This document shows, one piece after another, positions 16,301 through 24,215 of a stretch of 24,308 nucleotides of DNA (position 1 is the first letter of the stretch; every line of letters starts with the position of its first letter). The position numbers and the translations under genes were made by a program. This DNA is from SIG78 sp036677805. Its GTDB lineage: Bacteria > Verrucomicrobiota > Lentisphaeria > Victivallales > Victivallaceae. The notes under the pieces were generated by a model that was not told where the DNA came from, did no database searches, and was given only the letters and a program-made list of their open reading frames with translations. The DNA is taken from positions 1 through 24,308 of the forward strand of contig JAVBVS010000030.1 in assembly GCA_036677805.1 (NCBI GenBank). Reading direction: 5' to 3'.

Positions 16301-18828
16301 GATTGGGCCTCTTGCGCCGGATGGCGGGTTTCCGGATGATTCCAGCCGTACAGCGTCAGCGTTGCGGGGCGGGGCGCGCCGGCGGTGAGGCGCGCGGTGA
16401 TGGTTCGACATTCGCCGGGAGCCAGACAGAAATAATTGTCCTGCCAGTAGATTTGGCGGAAATCGACCTCATCCGCGCTCAATCGGAGGTTGAGCGCCGT
16501 GATTTTGCCGGTATTTTCCACCGTTGCCGAGATCAGGGTTTCGCCGTCGGAGAGGGGGACGCTCCGCCAGCGGCAGGCAAGTTCGGCCGGTTCCAGGTGG
16601 AGCGCCCGGGAGAAATCCGGGACGCCGTAGATTCGCTCGTTGGCGAACAGCGTCCTGTCTCCGGCGGTGATCCTCAGCAGCACCAGCAGCACTCCGCCGG
16701 GAAGTTCGTCCGGGAACGTAACGGCAATTTTGCCCAGTTCGGCCACGCCGGCGGGACGATCTCCCGCAAAGGTTTCGGCGAACAGCACCCGGCCGTACAG
16801 ATCGATTCCGGTCGCGGCAATCCGGGCGTCGCGGGGCAGCACGGAGTCGTTGCACAGGAAAAGCGTGCCGTGAAGCTTGCCGTCGGCGATCCGCCATGAC
16901 GCGTCTTCGAGAAAGAGCACGGCATTGCGGTTGGCCCGGGCGAGGCGGTAATAGGCCATCTTGGGCATAGTGTAAAAGTCGATGATGCCGAAGGAATTGG
17001 TCGGCCAAGACTCATTGTACTGCCAGATGAAGCAGCCGGAGGCCGCCGGATAGTTCCTGCGGTAATGCTCCATCACATAACCGAGCAAATCGGCCTGGGT
17101 GAACATCGACGCCTGGCTGAGCTGCCGCCGGTCCTCCGGATCGGGCCGGAAGTTTTCCAGCATCGGCGTTATCGGGCGCTGGCCGTGGTCGAAGGTGAAG
17201 TGATATTTCCAGTGCTGGCCCGCGGGACAGGGATCGCCGGGCGGGATGAAGCGGTCGATCGATTCGGCTTCGGCGAAGCCGTTGCAGCCGAGTTCGCTTG
17301 CAAGCTGACGGAAGTGATCGTTCCAGAAGCTGTGTTCCAGAAAACACCATGGCCCGTGATGGCGTTCGCCCGGGCGCGACAAGTCCGGCGAGGAGAGGTG
17401 ATACGGTACTCCCGGCGCCAGCGCGGCGACGAGTTCGGCGTATTGCCGGTAAAGCGGATTGTCGGGCGATTCGCCATAGTACTGCACTTCATTGCCGCCG
17501 CAGAAGAGCGCGGTCGAAACATGGTTGCGGAGTTTGCGCACGGCCGCTTCGCCTTCGTGCCGCTTGGCGGCCAGGTAGACGGCGTCACTGCGATACATGC
17601 TGCAGGCATGCATGAACTCCTGCCAGACCAGCATGCCGTGGCGGTCGCAGGCATCGTAAAACGCCTGTTTTTCGATCAGGCCGCCGCCCCAGATGCGGAA
17701 CAGATTGAACCCGGCTTCTTTGGCCAGGCGCACTTCGCGCTCATAAAGTGCGGCGTCAAGCCGCGAAACGATCATATCCGCCGGTACCCAGTTCAACCCG
17801 CGGGCGAAAATCGGCTGACCGTTGAGTTCAAAAGTCAGGTCGTAAGCGCCTTCCGGGCTGCCGGGATTGCGCACCATCCGCAGATCGCGGAAGCCGACTT
17901 GCCGGACCTGTTCGTCGCCCGGCACGGTCAGGGTCAATTCGTACAACGGCTGTTCGCCGTAACCGTTGGGATACCAGAATCTGGCGTCATCGACCTCGAA
18001 ATCGATCTTGCAGCGATTGTCGGGACCGGGGCAAAGCGCGACGGTTCGGGTCAGTTCCACGGTTTTTCCGTGATGTCCGAGCGGGGCCAGTTTTACGGTC
18101 AAAGCAGTGTCGTGCGCTTCGAGCGCGCCCAGTTCGACTTCCAGAAAAACCTGCTTTTGGGCCGTGCGGAAATGACAGTCGCGGAGGCGGACCGCCATGG
18201 TGCCTTTCAACTCGACATGATCGAAAATTCCAGTTGGCACCAACGCTCGGGCCCAGTCCCAGCCGAAGCTCATCTGGCAATGGTGAAAGTCGGCGAACTC
18301 GGACGGACGCACCCGTTCGTGATTGGACGATGCCTGTGGCGCAGGATCGAAAATCAGTACCAGCACGTTGTTGCCGGTACGGTCGATCACGTCGGTCACT
18401 TCAAATTCCCACGGCGTGAACATGCCTTCGCGTACGCCGAGCCATTCATCGTTGAGAAAAATCTGGACCCGGTAGCCGAGGCTGTGAAAGGTCAGGGTAA
18501 GCTTGCGGCAATCTTTCCATTCGGCCGGAAGCGAAAAATCTTTGCGGAAGGCCCATTCTTTGGCTTCGGACCAGCGCGAACGCTCCATGTTGCGTCCATA
18601 ATACGGGTCGTCGATTTCGCCATTTTCCAGCAGCACGGTCCGGTCGCAGCCGGGGACGGAGGCGCGAAGCGCCCCCCCGGGACGCCTTGTCCGGTTGAGG
18701 AAGCCGGAGCTGCGCGCCGAGTCCATCAGCATGTTGTCGATATGGCCGACCGTTTTGGTGGCCTGATATTCACTCTCGGGGAGGAAATATCCGGCCAGCC
18801 AGTCGGAGCCGTCAAGATAAAGTTTCAT
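16297..18828 (-). CDS. GH2 beta-mannosidase-like glycoside hydrolase
   Basis: The 843-residue protein has the GH2 layout: an N-terminal jelly-roll sugar-binding domain (about 1-200, with WAFRKDFSLP and PTGIFDHVEL), an immunoglobulin-like domain (about 200-310), and a TIM barrel (about 320-625) followed by beta domains. Catalytic residues are visible: acid/base E447 in LFCGGNEVQYY and nucleophile E512 in LASELGCNGF. FRIWGGGLIEKQAFYDACD and IWQYNESWPTNSFGIIDF are characteristic of beta-mannosidases. GH2 retaining enzymes release terminal sugars; beta-mannose is the likely substrate, not proven. No signal peptide is present, so it probably acts in the cytoplasm. ATG 18828 is chosen because AGGA stands six bases upstream and it begins seven bases after the previous stop; ATG 18852 would overlap that gene. 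Its stop overlaps the next start (ATGA). Confidence 0.88.
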   Translation of the reverse strand: MKLYLDGSDWLAGYFLPESEYQATKTVGHIDNMLMDSARSSGFLNRTRRPGGALRASVPGCDRTVLLENGEIDDPYYGRNMERSRWSEAKEWAFRKDFSLPAEWKDCRKLTLTFHSLGYRVQIFLNDEWLGVREGMFTPWEFEVTDVIDRTGNNVLVLIFDPAPQASSNHERVRPSEFADFHHCQMSFGWDWARALVPTGIFDHVELKGTMAVRLRDCHFRTAQKQVFLEVELGALEAHDTALTVKLAPLGHHGKTVELTRTVALCPGPDNRCKIDFEVDDARFWYPNGYGEQPLYELTLTVPGDEQVRQVGFRDLRMVRNPGSPEGAYDLTFELNGQPIFARGLNWVPADMIVSRLDAALYEREVRLAKEAGFNLFRIWGGGLIEKQAFYDACDRHGMLVWQEFMHACSMYRSDAVYLAAKRHEGEAAVRKLRNHVSTALFCGGNEVQYYGESPDNPLYRQYAELVAALAPGVPYHLSSPDLSRPGERHHGPWCFLEHSFWNDHFRQLASELGCNGFAEAESIDRFIPPGDPCPAGQHWKYHFTFDHGQRPITPMLENFRPDPEDRRQLSQASMFTQADLLGYVMEHYRRNYPAASGCFIWQYNESWPTNSFGIIDFYTMPKMAYYRLARANRNAVLFLEDASWRIADGKLHGTLFLCNDSVLPRDARIAATGIDLYGRVLFAETFAGDRPAGVAELGKIAVTFPDELPGGVLLVLLRITAGDRTLFANERIYGVPDFSRALHLEPAELACRWRSVPLSDGETLISATVENTGKITALNLRLSADEVDFRQIYWQDNYFCLAPGECRTITARLTAGAPRPATLTLYGWNHPETRHPAQEAQS

Positions 18829-18835
18829 GGCCGTC

Positions 18836-19834
18836 CTATCCGTAAATTTCATTGATGATCGAGGTGTCTTGGCCCAGCATTTCCAGATACCGCGCCAGCA
18901 GCCGCCGTGCCGAACCCCATTCGGTATTCGGACTCATGCAGCTGAAAAACTCATAGGTGATAATGCGCTTGACCAGGGGCGACGCTTCGGCCAGCTTCAT
19001 GTACAGCGTACGGTAATCGCTCTGGCGAAAGACCGCCGGCGGTTCGCCGTGGCCGGGGAAGGGACGCTGAAAGGTTTCGATATTGCTCCAGAGTTCGATG
19101 CCGCAACGGTCGAAGAGCTTGCCGACTTTGACATACCATTCGGCGAGGCCGTTGTCCTCAATTTCGCCGCAATGACAGGCGGGCGCGGCGATTTTGTCCT
19201 GCGGCGCGCAGTAGTCGAGCAATCCGGCGACGCGCTCGAAGAAGTACCGGCCGTAAATGTCGATCCACTGGTCGGGGGTGTACTGGGTTTTCATATTGCC
19301 GAGCGGACCGCGGAAACTGGGCGACATGAAGGTCTTCTTGTCCGGAAAATTGGCCCGCATGTAACGGAGCACTTCCGTGCAGATGTCAAGGAAATTGAAG
19401 TGCCACGGCAGCGCCTCCAAAGATACATACAATCCTTTGAAGCAAGGGTGATGCGCATATCTGGCGACGGTGCGGTCGTAATAGCGCTTGTTGTCGTCGA
19501 CCTCCTTCTGCCAGTCGCCGAGGTGCAGATTGGTGATGCCGGCCGGCCCTCCGAGATAGACGGTCATGCCGTATTGATCGCCGAGACGGAAAACCATATC
19601 GAGCAGATTCTCATCCTCCGGCCAGGTGGTCGAGCGCGGATCCTCGGCCGACAGTCGGACGCCGCACTCTTCGGTTTCGGTGCGGATGATGAACAGCTGG
19701 TCCATGCCGATGGCTTTCATCATCCGGAAATCCTGCTCCCACTCCTTCAAGCCGCCATTCACGATGCCCGTATCGGAAATCAGCATATTGACGAAGGTGC
19801 CGGTAATCGGTTTTAGAACCGCATTTTTCAACAT
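18836..19834 (-). CDS. DUF4434-like TIM-barrel protein, putative glycosidase
   Basis: The 332-residue protein begins MLKNAVLKPITGTFVNMLIS followed by EWEQDFRMMKAIGMDQLFII. This matches the start of DUF4434 proteins (PItGTFi ... eW..dl..mk.iGmd.lii), a TIM-barrel family related to retaining glycosidases. Candidate acidic residues at barrel strand ends are E140 (GLYVSLEAL), E253 (LWSNIETF) and E295 (ITYEFF). CHCGE (220-224) is unusual. There is no signal peptide. It is the first gene of the operon, with AGGAGAG six bases before the ATG and a 17-base-spaced promoter plus LacI-type operator directly upstream. The GH2 gene follows after seven bases. Function is inferred from fold and context; the substrate is unknown, and a non-enzymatic role is possible. 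Confidence 0.75.
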   Translation of the reverse strand: MLKNAVLKPITGTFVNMLISDTGIVNGGLKEWEQDFRMMKAIGMDQLFIIRTETEECGVRLSAEDPRSTTWPEDENLLDMVFRLGDQYGMTVYLGGPAGITNLHLGDWQKEVDDNKRYYDRTVARYAHHPCFKGLYVSLEALPWHFNFLDICTEVLRYMRANFPDKKTFMSPSFRGPLGNMKTQYTPDQWIDIYGRYFFERVAGLLDYCAPQDKIAAPACHCGEIEDNGLAEWYVKVGKLFDRCGIELWSNIETFQRPFPGHGEPPAVFRQSDYRTLYMKLAEASPLVKRIITYEFFSCMSPNTEWGSARRLLARYLEMLGQDTSIINEIYG

Positions 19835-19852
19835 AAAACTCTCCTGAATTTA

Positions 19853-19866
19853 GTGAAACGTTTCAC
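19853..19866. promoter_or_regulatory. LacI-family operator
   Basis: GTGAAACGTTTCAC is a perfect 14-bp palindrome with the central CG and TGNAANCGNTTNCA spacing typical of LacI/GalR-family operators and catabolite (cre-like) sites. It lies 11 bases downstream of the -10 box, so it covers roughly +5 to +18 of the transcript. A bound repressor there would block the operon. The regulator gene is not in the window. Confidence 0.85.
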
Positions 19867-19877
19867 CTGACAATAAA

Positions 19878-19906
19878 ATTATATCATAGTTTGAATCGAA
19901 TGTCAA
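19878..19906 (-). promoter_or_regulatory. Consensus sigma70 promoter of the glycan operon
   Basis: On the minus strand TTGACA (19906-19901) and TATAAT (19883-19878) are both perfect consensus hexamers with a 17-base spacer. Transcription would start near 19871, just before the palindromic operator and about 37 bases before the first ATG. A promoter this strong normally needs tight repression, which fits the operator placed over the start region. Confidence 0.9.
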
Positions 19907-20091
19907 GGGCGATTGGTTAAAAAAATGAGAATTTTTGCGGAGATTTTCAATCCGGCAGCCGGAAACGGCAATCGCCGCTGGCAAAAAACCGTGCGGCGTG
20001 CTACAGTAATGAAGGGGAGAAATGCGGCGCGCCGGAGCTTAGCGGCGTACGACCGGCGCTCCCGGCAAGAGAGAGGGAGCGGAGCCTTGGC

Positions 20092-21606
20092 ATGAGGAAT
20101 GGATTCTGGTTCGCGGCGGCGGGATTGGCGGTGCTGTCGCTGTGCTCGGGGTGTTCCGTACTGATCAATTCCCATACTCAGAAAGCGGCCATGATGGCCG
20201 ATTACCTTGCCGGCAACGACCAGGCGGTCGCGGCAAGAATCGGCAAGGAAGTGGGCGACCCCGATCAATCCGACGGTTCCGCGGCCGGCTCCGGCGACGA
20301 AATCATGTGGCGGCTGGAAGCCGGAACGATGGATTTTCTGCAACGCCGCGATGACCGCAGCATCGCGCAGTTCAATTGCGCCGAGGCGCTGATGACCGAT
20401 TTCGACCAGCGCGCGGTCGTCAATCTGCGCGGCGTCGGCGCCGAGAGCGCGGTGCTGGTGACCAATCCCAATGCCTTGCCTTATCAGGGCTGGTGCCGGG
20501 ACCGGCTGATGTTGCCGGTATTCCGGGGACTGGCCTATCTTGGCAAAAATGATGAAGCGGGTTTTCGGACCGAACTTTTCCGGCTGCGTGAGAATCAGCA
20601 GAAGGTGATGGACAATTATCATTCGCTGTTTCAGGCTGAAAGCGAAGCGCTGGAGCGCGAAAAAAACAATCATCGGGATGCGGGGCGCAATGCCGATCCC
20701 GACCGCATTCTGGCCGCGGCCCAGAATCGCGAAGTGCGCGACGGCGTGGCCGCGGCCAGGGCGGCTGCTGGAACCGGGCCCGGTGAATTGTTGAATCCGC
20801 TGGCGATCTTCCTGTCGGGTTACGGTTATTGCCGGGATCGGGACTGGGAAAATGCGTTGGTGGATTTCGCCCGTCTGCATCAGGTTCTGCCGGAAAACCG
20901 ATGGGTTGAATCCTACTACGCTGCGCTGTTGCGGCAGGCCGGGCGGCCGGTGCCGCCGGAGCTGGAAAAGGCGCCGCCGCCGGATTTTGCTCTGGGCGGC
21001 GATTCGCTGCTGGTGATTTTCGCCGACGGCCGGAGCGCGGCGCTCCGGCAGGGGGTGCTTTATATTCCGATCGTGCTGCCGGATTACTATGTGACGCTGG
21101 TATCGGTCGCGTGGCCGGTTTGCGAATATTATCCGCTGCCGTACCAGACAATGCAGGTCAAAGTGAACGGCAAGGCGTTCGCGACGGTGCCGCTGGCGGA
21201 CATGAACAGCATTCTGTCGCGGGAATACGATTTGCGGCTGCCGGGGATGATCGCCCGGATTGCGCTGAGCACGGCGGTCAAGGAGGCCGGAGCCTATGCG
21301 CTGGCGCGTTCGGTCGGCAAGGACAACGAATGGGTCATGGTCGCAACTTCCCTCGGCGCGGCGGCCTACAAGGTCGCCGTGAATACGGCGGACACCCGCA
21401 GCTGGGAGCTGTTGCCCGCTCAATTCCAGATAATCCAGCTGCCGATGCCCGGGGATCGCAAAGTGGAGTTGGCGCCGGACGGCGCGCATCCGGTGACGGT
21501 GGAGTTGCCGGGCAAGGCGAAGTCGGCGATGATTTATGTGAATGCGCCGAGTACTGCCCCGGCAGCATTTTCGTATCGGATTTTCAGCATGGAGGGACAT
21601 CGATGA
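20092..21606 (+). CDS. COG3014-like lipoprotein
   Basis: The 504-residue protein has a signal peptide (MRNGFWFAAAGLAVLSL) ending at CSGC, so Cys 21 is the likely lipid anchor. The -3 residue is Cys instead of the usual Leu. Helical, TPR-like segments follow (about 90-115 and 235-285: SGYGYCRDRDWENALVDFAR), with a linker rich in Ala, Arg and Asn (about 185-235) and a beta-rich C-terminus. Identification as COG3014 rests mainly on context: this family is known as a neighbour of ycfL and lpoB, and here both follow directly. Its role is uncharacterised; an envelope function linked to peptidoglycan synthesis is an inference. GGAG stands eight bases before the ATG. The stop overlaps the next ATG. 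The only promoter candidate upstream (CTGGCA-18-TACAGT, near 19979-20008) is weak. Confidence 0.7.
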   Translation: MRNGFWFAAAGLAVLSLCSGCSVLINSHTQKAAMMADYLAGNDQAVAARIGKEVGDPDQSDGSAAGSGDEIMWRLEAGTMDFLQRRDDRSIAQFNCAEALMTDFDQRAVVNLRGVGAESAVLVTNPNALPYQGWCRDRLMLPVFRGLAYLGKNDEAGFRTELFRLRENQQKVMDNYHSLFQAESEALEREKNNHRDAGRNADPDRILAAAQNREVRDGVAAARAAAGTGPGELLNPLAIFLSGYGYCRDRDWENALVDFARLHQVLPENRWVESYYAALLRQAGRPVPPELEKAPPPDFALGGDSLLVIFADGRSAALRQGVLYIPIVLPDYYVTLVSVAWPVCEYYPLPYQTMQVKVNGKAFATVPLADMNSILSREYDLRLPGMIARIALSTAVKEAGAYALARSVGKDNEWVMVATSLGAAAYKVAVNTADTRSWELLPAQFQIIQLPMPGDRKVELAPDGAHPVTVELPGKAKSAMIYVNAPSTAPAAFSYRIFSMEGHR

Positions 21607-22067
21607 TGAGTGGAAAACAATGGGTCGGCGCCGCATTGGTTCTGGCGGCGGGAGCAATCTGCGGTTGTCAGAATACGGTCAATACGGTCGAGAACGCGGA
21701 AAGGCATGCGGCCAATTCTTCAATCTCCAACCGGCGTTATGTGACCGATATCTTTCTCCAGGACCGACTGCTCCTGCGCTCGGTCGACGCCGTGCCCGGC
21801 GCGTCGGGCCTGCTGACCGTTCAGGTGGCTGCGGTCAATGCACGGACCGGGGTTTTCAGCCAGTTCTGGAGCGGCCTGACCGGAGAGAATCCCTACAATG
21901 TCGATTACAAATTCGTCTGGCTGGATCAGAACGGCATCGTGATGGATACGCCGCTGTCGATCTGGCGGACGGTAACCGTCTATCCGGGCGAACCCGTCTA
22001 CTTCAAGGCGGTCGCTCCGAACGCGCAATGTAAAGACTTCATCCTCAATGTCAAAGAATCCAAATAG
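21603..22067 (+). CDS. ycfL: YcfL-like lipoprotein (DUF1425)
   Basis: The 154-residue protein has a short signal peptide ending ICGC, so Cys 22 is the lipid anchor. Its body is the small beta-sandwich pattern of YcfL/DUF1425: ISNRRYVTDIFLQDRLLLRS, LLTVQVAAVNARTG, YKFVWLDQNGIVMD and YPGEPVYFKAVAPN, with an N-terminal linker after the Cys. In enterobacteria ycfL lies directly beside lpoB, as here. A specific function is not established; an outer-membrane lipoprotein linked to cell-wall synthesis is inferred. ATG 21603 overlaps the preceding TGA (ATGATGA) and follows GGAGGG; the second ATG three bases later is an equal alternative. LpoB starts nine bases after the stop. Confidence 0.78.
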   Translation: MMSGKQWVGAALVLAAGAICGCQNTVNTVENAERHAANSSISNRRYVTDIFLQDRLLLRSVDAVPGASGLLTVQVAAVNARTGVFSQFWSGLTGENPYNVDYKFVWLDQNGIVMDTPLSIWRTVTVYPGEPVYFKAVAPNAQCKDFILNVKESK

Positions 22068-22076
22068 GAGCACGCG

Positions 22077-22787
22077 ATGGTCATGAAACGTTATTCTGCA
22101 CTGCTGGGCTGCGGCGCGGCGATTCTGCTTTTCGGCGCAGGTTGCGGCACGCCGTCGGATTATGTGGACGCTACCGACACTACCATCGCGGTCAAGAACA
22201 AGGACCGCATGAGTTCGTCCGACTGGGTGGTGATCACGCAGGAAGCGGGCAATGCTCTGCTGAGTTCGCCGCTCTTCGCCGAATATCTGGAAGCCTACCG
22301 CATGGATGCCGATAAACTGCTGAAACAGGCCGAGGCCGGCGGCGAGCAATTTTCCAGCCGGGAAAAGCTGACTTTGCTCAAGCCGCTGCTGATGCTGTCG
22401 GTGATTCAGAACAACACCTCCGAACACATTGATACGAGGCTGTTGACCGAACGGCTGCGGGAAGTGCTGTTCAACAGCGGCAAGGTCCGCTTCACCACCT
22501 ATGCCGCCGGAGTGGAACAGTCGACCGACGCCGCCACCGTCGTGGCCCGCACGCTGCGCAACGATCCCAATGTCAATCAGCGTACCGTAGCCAAGACCGG
22601 CAAGGTCAACGCCTACGATCTGTCGCTCAGCGGCGTGATCATCAAGCAGACGGCCCAGGACGGCCGCGCCAATGAAATCTCCTACACCTTCAGCTTGACG
22701 TTGACCGACACCCAGACCGGAGAAGGCGTCTGGGCCTACACCAAGGAAATCAAGCGCCAATACACCCAGGGCGGCCTGGGCTGGTAA
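22077..22787 (+). CDS. lpoB: LpoB-like penicillin-binding-protein activator lipoprotein
   Basis: In Escherichia coli, LpoB is an outer-membrane lipoprotein that reaches through the periplasm to activate the peptidoglycan synthase PBP1B. This 236-residue protein has a signal peptide ending GAGC (Cys 23), a linker, and the LpoB core: LLMLSVIQNNTSEHIDTRLL, TERLREVLFNSGKVRF, a segment with NDPNVNQRTVAKTG, AYDLSLSGVIIKQ and YTFSLTLTDTQTGEGVWAYT, ending KEIKRQYTQGGLGW. The linker after Cys is short compared with enterobacterial LpoB. TAGGAG sits seven bases before ATG 22077; the internal ATG at 22083 is less well placed. No PBP1-type gene is near. It is the last gene of the three-lipoprotein operon, followed by a strong hairpin. 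Confidence 0.88.
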   Translation: MVMKRYSALLGCGAAILLFGAGCGTPSDYVDATDTTIAVKNKDRMSSSDWVVITQEAGNALLSSPLFAEYLEAYRMDADKLLKQAEAGGEQFSSREKLTLLKPLLMLSVIQNNTSEHIDTRLLTERLREVLFNSGKVRFTTYAAGVEQSTDAATVVARTLRNDPNVNQRTVAKTGKVNAYDLSLSGVIIKQTAQDGRANEISYTFSLTLTDTQTGEGVWAYTKEIKRQYTQGGLGW

Positions 22788-22793
22788 AAACCG

Positions 22794-22827
22794 ATGCGGC
22801 TCGCCGATTCCAACCGGCGAGCCGCAT
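22794..22827. terminator. Bidirectional terminator between convergent genes
   Basis: ATGCGGCTCGCCG (22794-22806) and CGGCGAGCCGCAT (22815-22827) form a perfect 13-bp stem with an 8-base loop. The AAAAA just before it (22787-22791) supplies a U-tract for minus-strand transcripts. On the plus side the tail is weaker (TCTGAATC, then TTTT at 22841). It lies seven bases after the lpoB stop and faces the convergent alcohol dehydrogenase gene. Confidence 0.75.
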
Positions 22828-22863
22828 TCTGAATCATCTGTTTTCAGTCGGGCCGGAGAAGGC

Positions 22864-23922
22864 TCAGACCAACACCACCGGCTTGATCAGGTCCGGCGTC
22901 TTGTGCCGCATCATTTCCAGCGCTTCGGGCAGCCGGTTCAGTCCGTGGAAAGTATGCGTCACTATGCGGCCGGGATCAAGACGGCCATATACGACCATGC
23001 TGGCCATGCGCTCCATGCGGACGCGGCCGCCCGGCGTGAGGCCGCCGTTGATGGTTTTGTGGCCCATGCCGACGCCCCAGGCGGCGCGTGGAATGCGCAG
23101 ATACTCGCCTTCGCCGAAATAATTGACATTGCCGATCACGCCGCCGGGCTTACAGATGGCGACCGCCTGTTCGAGCACTTCGGAGGGGCCGCCGGCGACA
23201 ATCACATGGTCGGCGCCGTGACCGCGGGTGGCATTCAGAATCTGGCTTACGATATCGCCGTTTTTGTAATCGATGATATCGGTGGCCCCATATCCGCGCG
23301 CGGCTTCGACGCAGCGTTTGCGACTGCCGACCGCGAAAAGGCGGCCCGCGCCGCGCAGCGCCGCGCCCGCGACAGACATCAGCCCGACCGGACCGATGCC
23401 GATCACCGCGACGATGCTGCCGAATTCGACCTGCGCCAGTTCCACGCCGTGAAATCCGGTGGTGACCATGTCGCAGAGCATGACCGCCTGTTCGAGCGAC
23501 ACGCCATCGGGAATGCGCGCCAGATTCATGTCGGCGTCGTTGACATGGATGAATTCGGCGAAAACGCCATCCTTGACATTGGAATATTTCCAGCCGCTGA
23601 GCATGCCTTCCGAATGCTGGGGCGGGACTCCTTCCTCGATGGCGAGGGTCCGCCAGTTGGGGGTGATGGCGGGGATGATTACGCGGTCGCCGACTTTGAA
23701 ATCGGCCACTTCGCCGCCGATTTCGACGATTTCGCCGACCGATTCGTGGCCCAGCACCAGATTGTGCCGGTCGCCGAGCGCGCCTTCATAAACGGTATGA
23801 ATGTCGGAAGTGCACGGCGCCAGAGCCAGCGGTCGCATGATGGCGTCGAACGGTCCGCATGAGGGCCGGGGCTTGTCGATCCAGCCGGTCGCTCCGATTT
23901 TGAGCATGGCAAATGCGCGCAT
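22864..23922 (-). CDS. Zinc-dependent, NADP-type secondary alcohol dehydrogenase
   Basis: The enzyme interconverts secondary alcohols and ketones (for example isopropanol and acetone). The 352-residue length equals that of the Thermoanaerobacter/Clostridium beijerinckii type. The catalytic zinc ligands are C37 (APCTSD), H59-E60 (LGHES) and D151 (CDMVTTGFHG). The structural-zinc Cys cluster is absent, as in that group. The Rossmann motif GIGPVG lies at about 178-183, followed by AVGSRKRC, whose GSR favours NADP(H). The C-terminal segments NVNYFGEGEYLRIPR and GLTPGGRVRMERM are typical. ATG 23922 gives the canonical start MRAFAMLKIGATGW with AAGGAGG eight bases upstream; an open frame to 24051 is only leader. 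It is a single gene, convergent to lpoB. It may reoxidise cofactor in fermentation. Confidence 0.93.
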   Translation of the reverse strand: MRAFAMLKIGATGWIDKPRPSCGPFDAIMRPLALAPCTSDIHTVYEGALGDRHNLVLGHESVGEIVEIGGEVADFKVGDRVIIPAITPNWRTLAIEEGVPPQHSEGMLSGWKYSNVKDGVFAEFIHVNDADMNLARIPDGVSLEQAVMLCDMVTTGFHGVELAQVEFGSIVAVIGIGPVGLMSVAGAALRGAGRLFAVGSRKRCVEAARGYGATDIIDYKNGDIVSQILNATRGHGADHVIVAGGPSEVLEQAVAICKPGGVIGNVNYFGEGEYLRIPRAAWGVGMGHKTINGGLTPGGRVRMERMASMVVYGRLDPGRIVTHTFHGLNRLPEALEMMRHKTPDLIKPVVLV

Positions 23923-24215
23923 TGGAAAACCTCCTTGTGGTGAAATGAAGACGGCATGGCGATCAGAACAGCAGACACCCGCCGCACCGAAATGGTTCGA
24001 TCCCCGCCAGAGGCGCTCCTTTTTTTGTATTGGAAGAGTGATAAACTGCAATATCGGATTTATATTCTGACTGAATTGAATTTATGGTAAGTAATGAAAA
24101 TTTTTTATGAGTAAAGTTGTTATTTCCAAACTCAAAGATATATTACCTTCATAAGGTAAAATTTTTCTAAATTTATTGGTGATATCGGAAGATATATTAT
24201 TGTTTCGGCAATTAA
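23923..24215. other. Upstream region of the dehydrogenase gene, AT-rich, no gene seen
   Basis: No complete gene is visible. From about 24020 onward the sequence is AT-rich like the start of the window. TTACCTT-CAT-AAGGTAA at 24143-24159 is a perfect 7-bp hairpin followed by AATTTTT, a weak terminator candidate for either strand. A minus-strand promoter for the dehydrogenase gene is expected here (a TATAAA lies near 24059-24064), but no good -35 box is found. Confidence 0.4.

Noticed and set aside
14762..16339. 525-codon plus-strand open frame opposite the GH42-like gene
   Set aside because: It is an antisense shadow with no motifs; the minus-strand genes on both sides are consistent with one operon.
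16301..16411. Upstream extension of the GH42-like gene to 16411
   Set aside because: It lies wholly inside the GH2 coding sequence, is Arg- and Pro-rich, and is replaced by a coupled ATGA start with a ribosome binding site.
17065..18855. 596-codon plus-strand open frame opposite the GH2 gene
   Set aside because: It is antisense to an enzyme with clear catalytic motifs and shows no protein-like pattern.
19925..20095. 56-codon plus-strand ORF ending in an ATGA overlap with the COG3014-like gene
   Set aside because: The product is Arg- and Ala-rich with no recognisable features and no ribosome binding site, and it spans the region where the operon promoter is expected. The overlap is probably chance.
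23990..24028. tRNA-like 3' end on the plus strand (GGTTCGATCCCCGCC followed by AGGCGCTCC and a T-run)
   Set aside because: The T-arm bases upstream of TTCGATC do not pair with those downstream beyond two positions, and no matching acceptor 5' strand or anticodon arm is found. At most it is a fragment of a tRNA 3' end.
23923..24051. 43-residue N-terminal extension of the alcohol dehydrogenase
   Set aside because: The family begins at MRAFAML, and a perfect AAGGAGG stands before ATG 23922.
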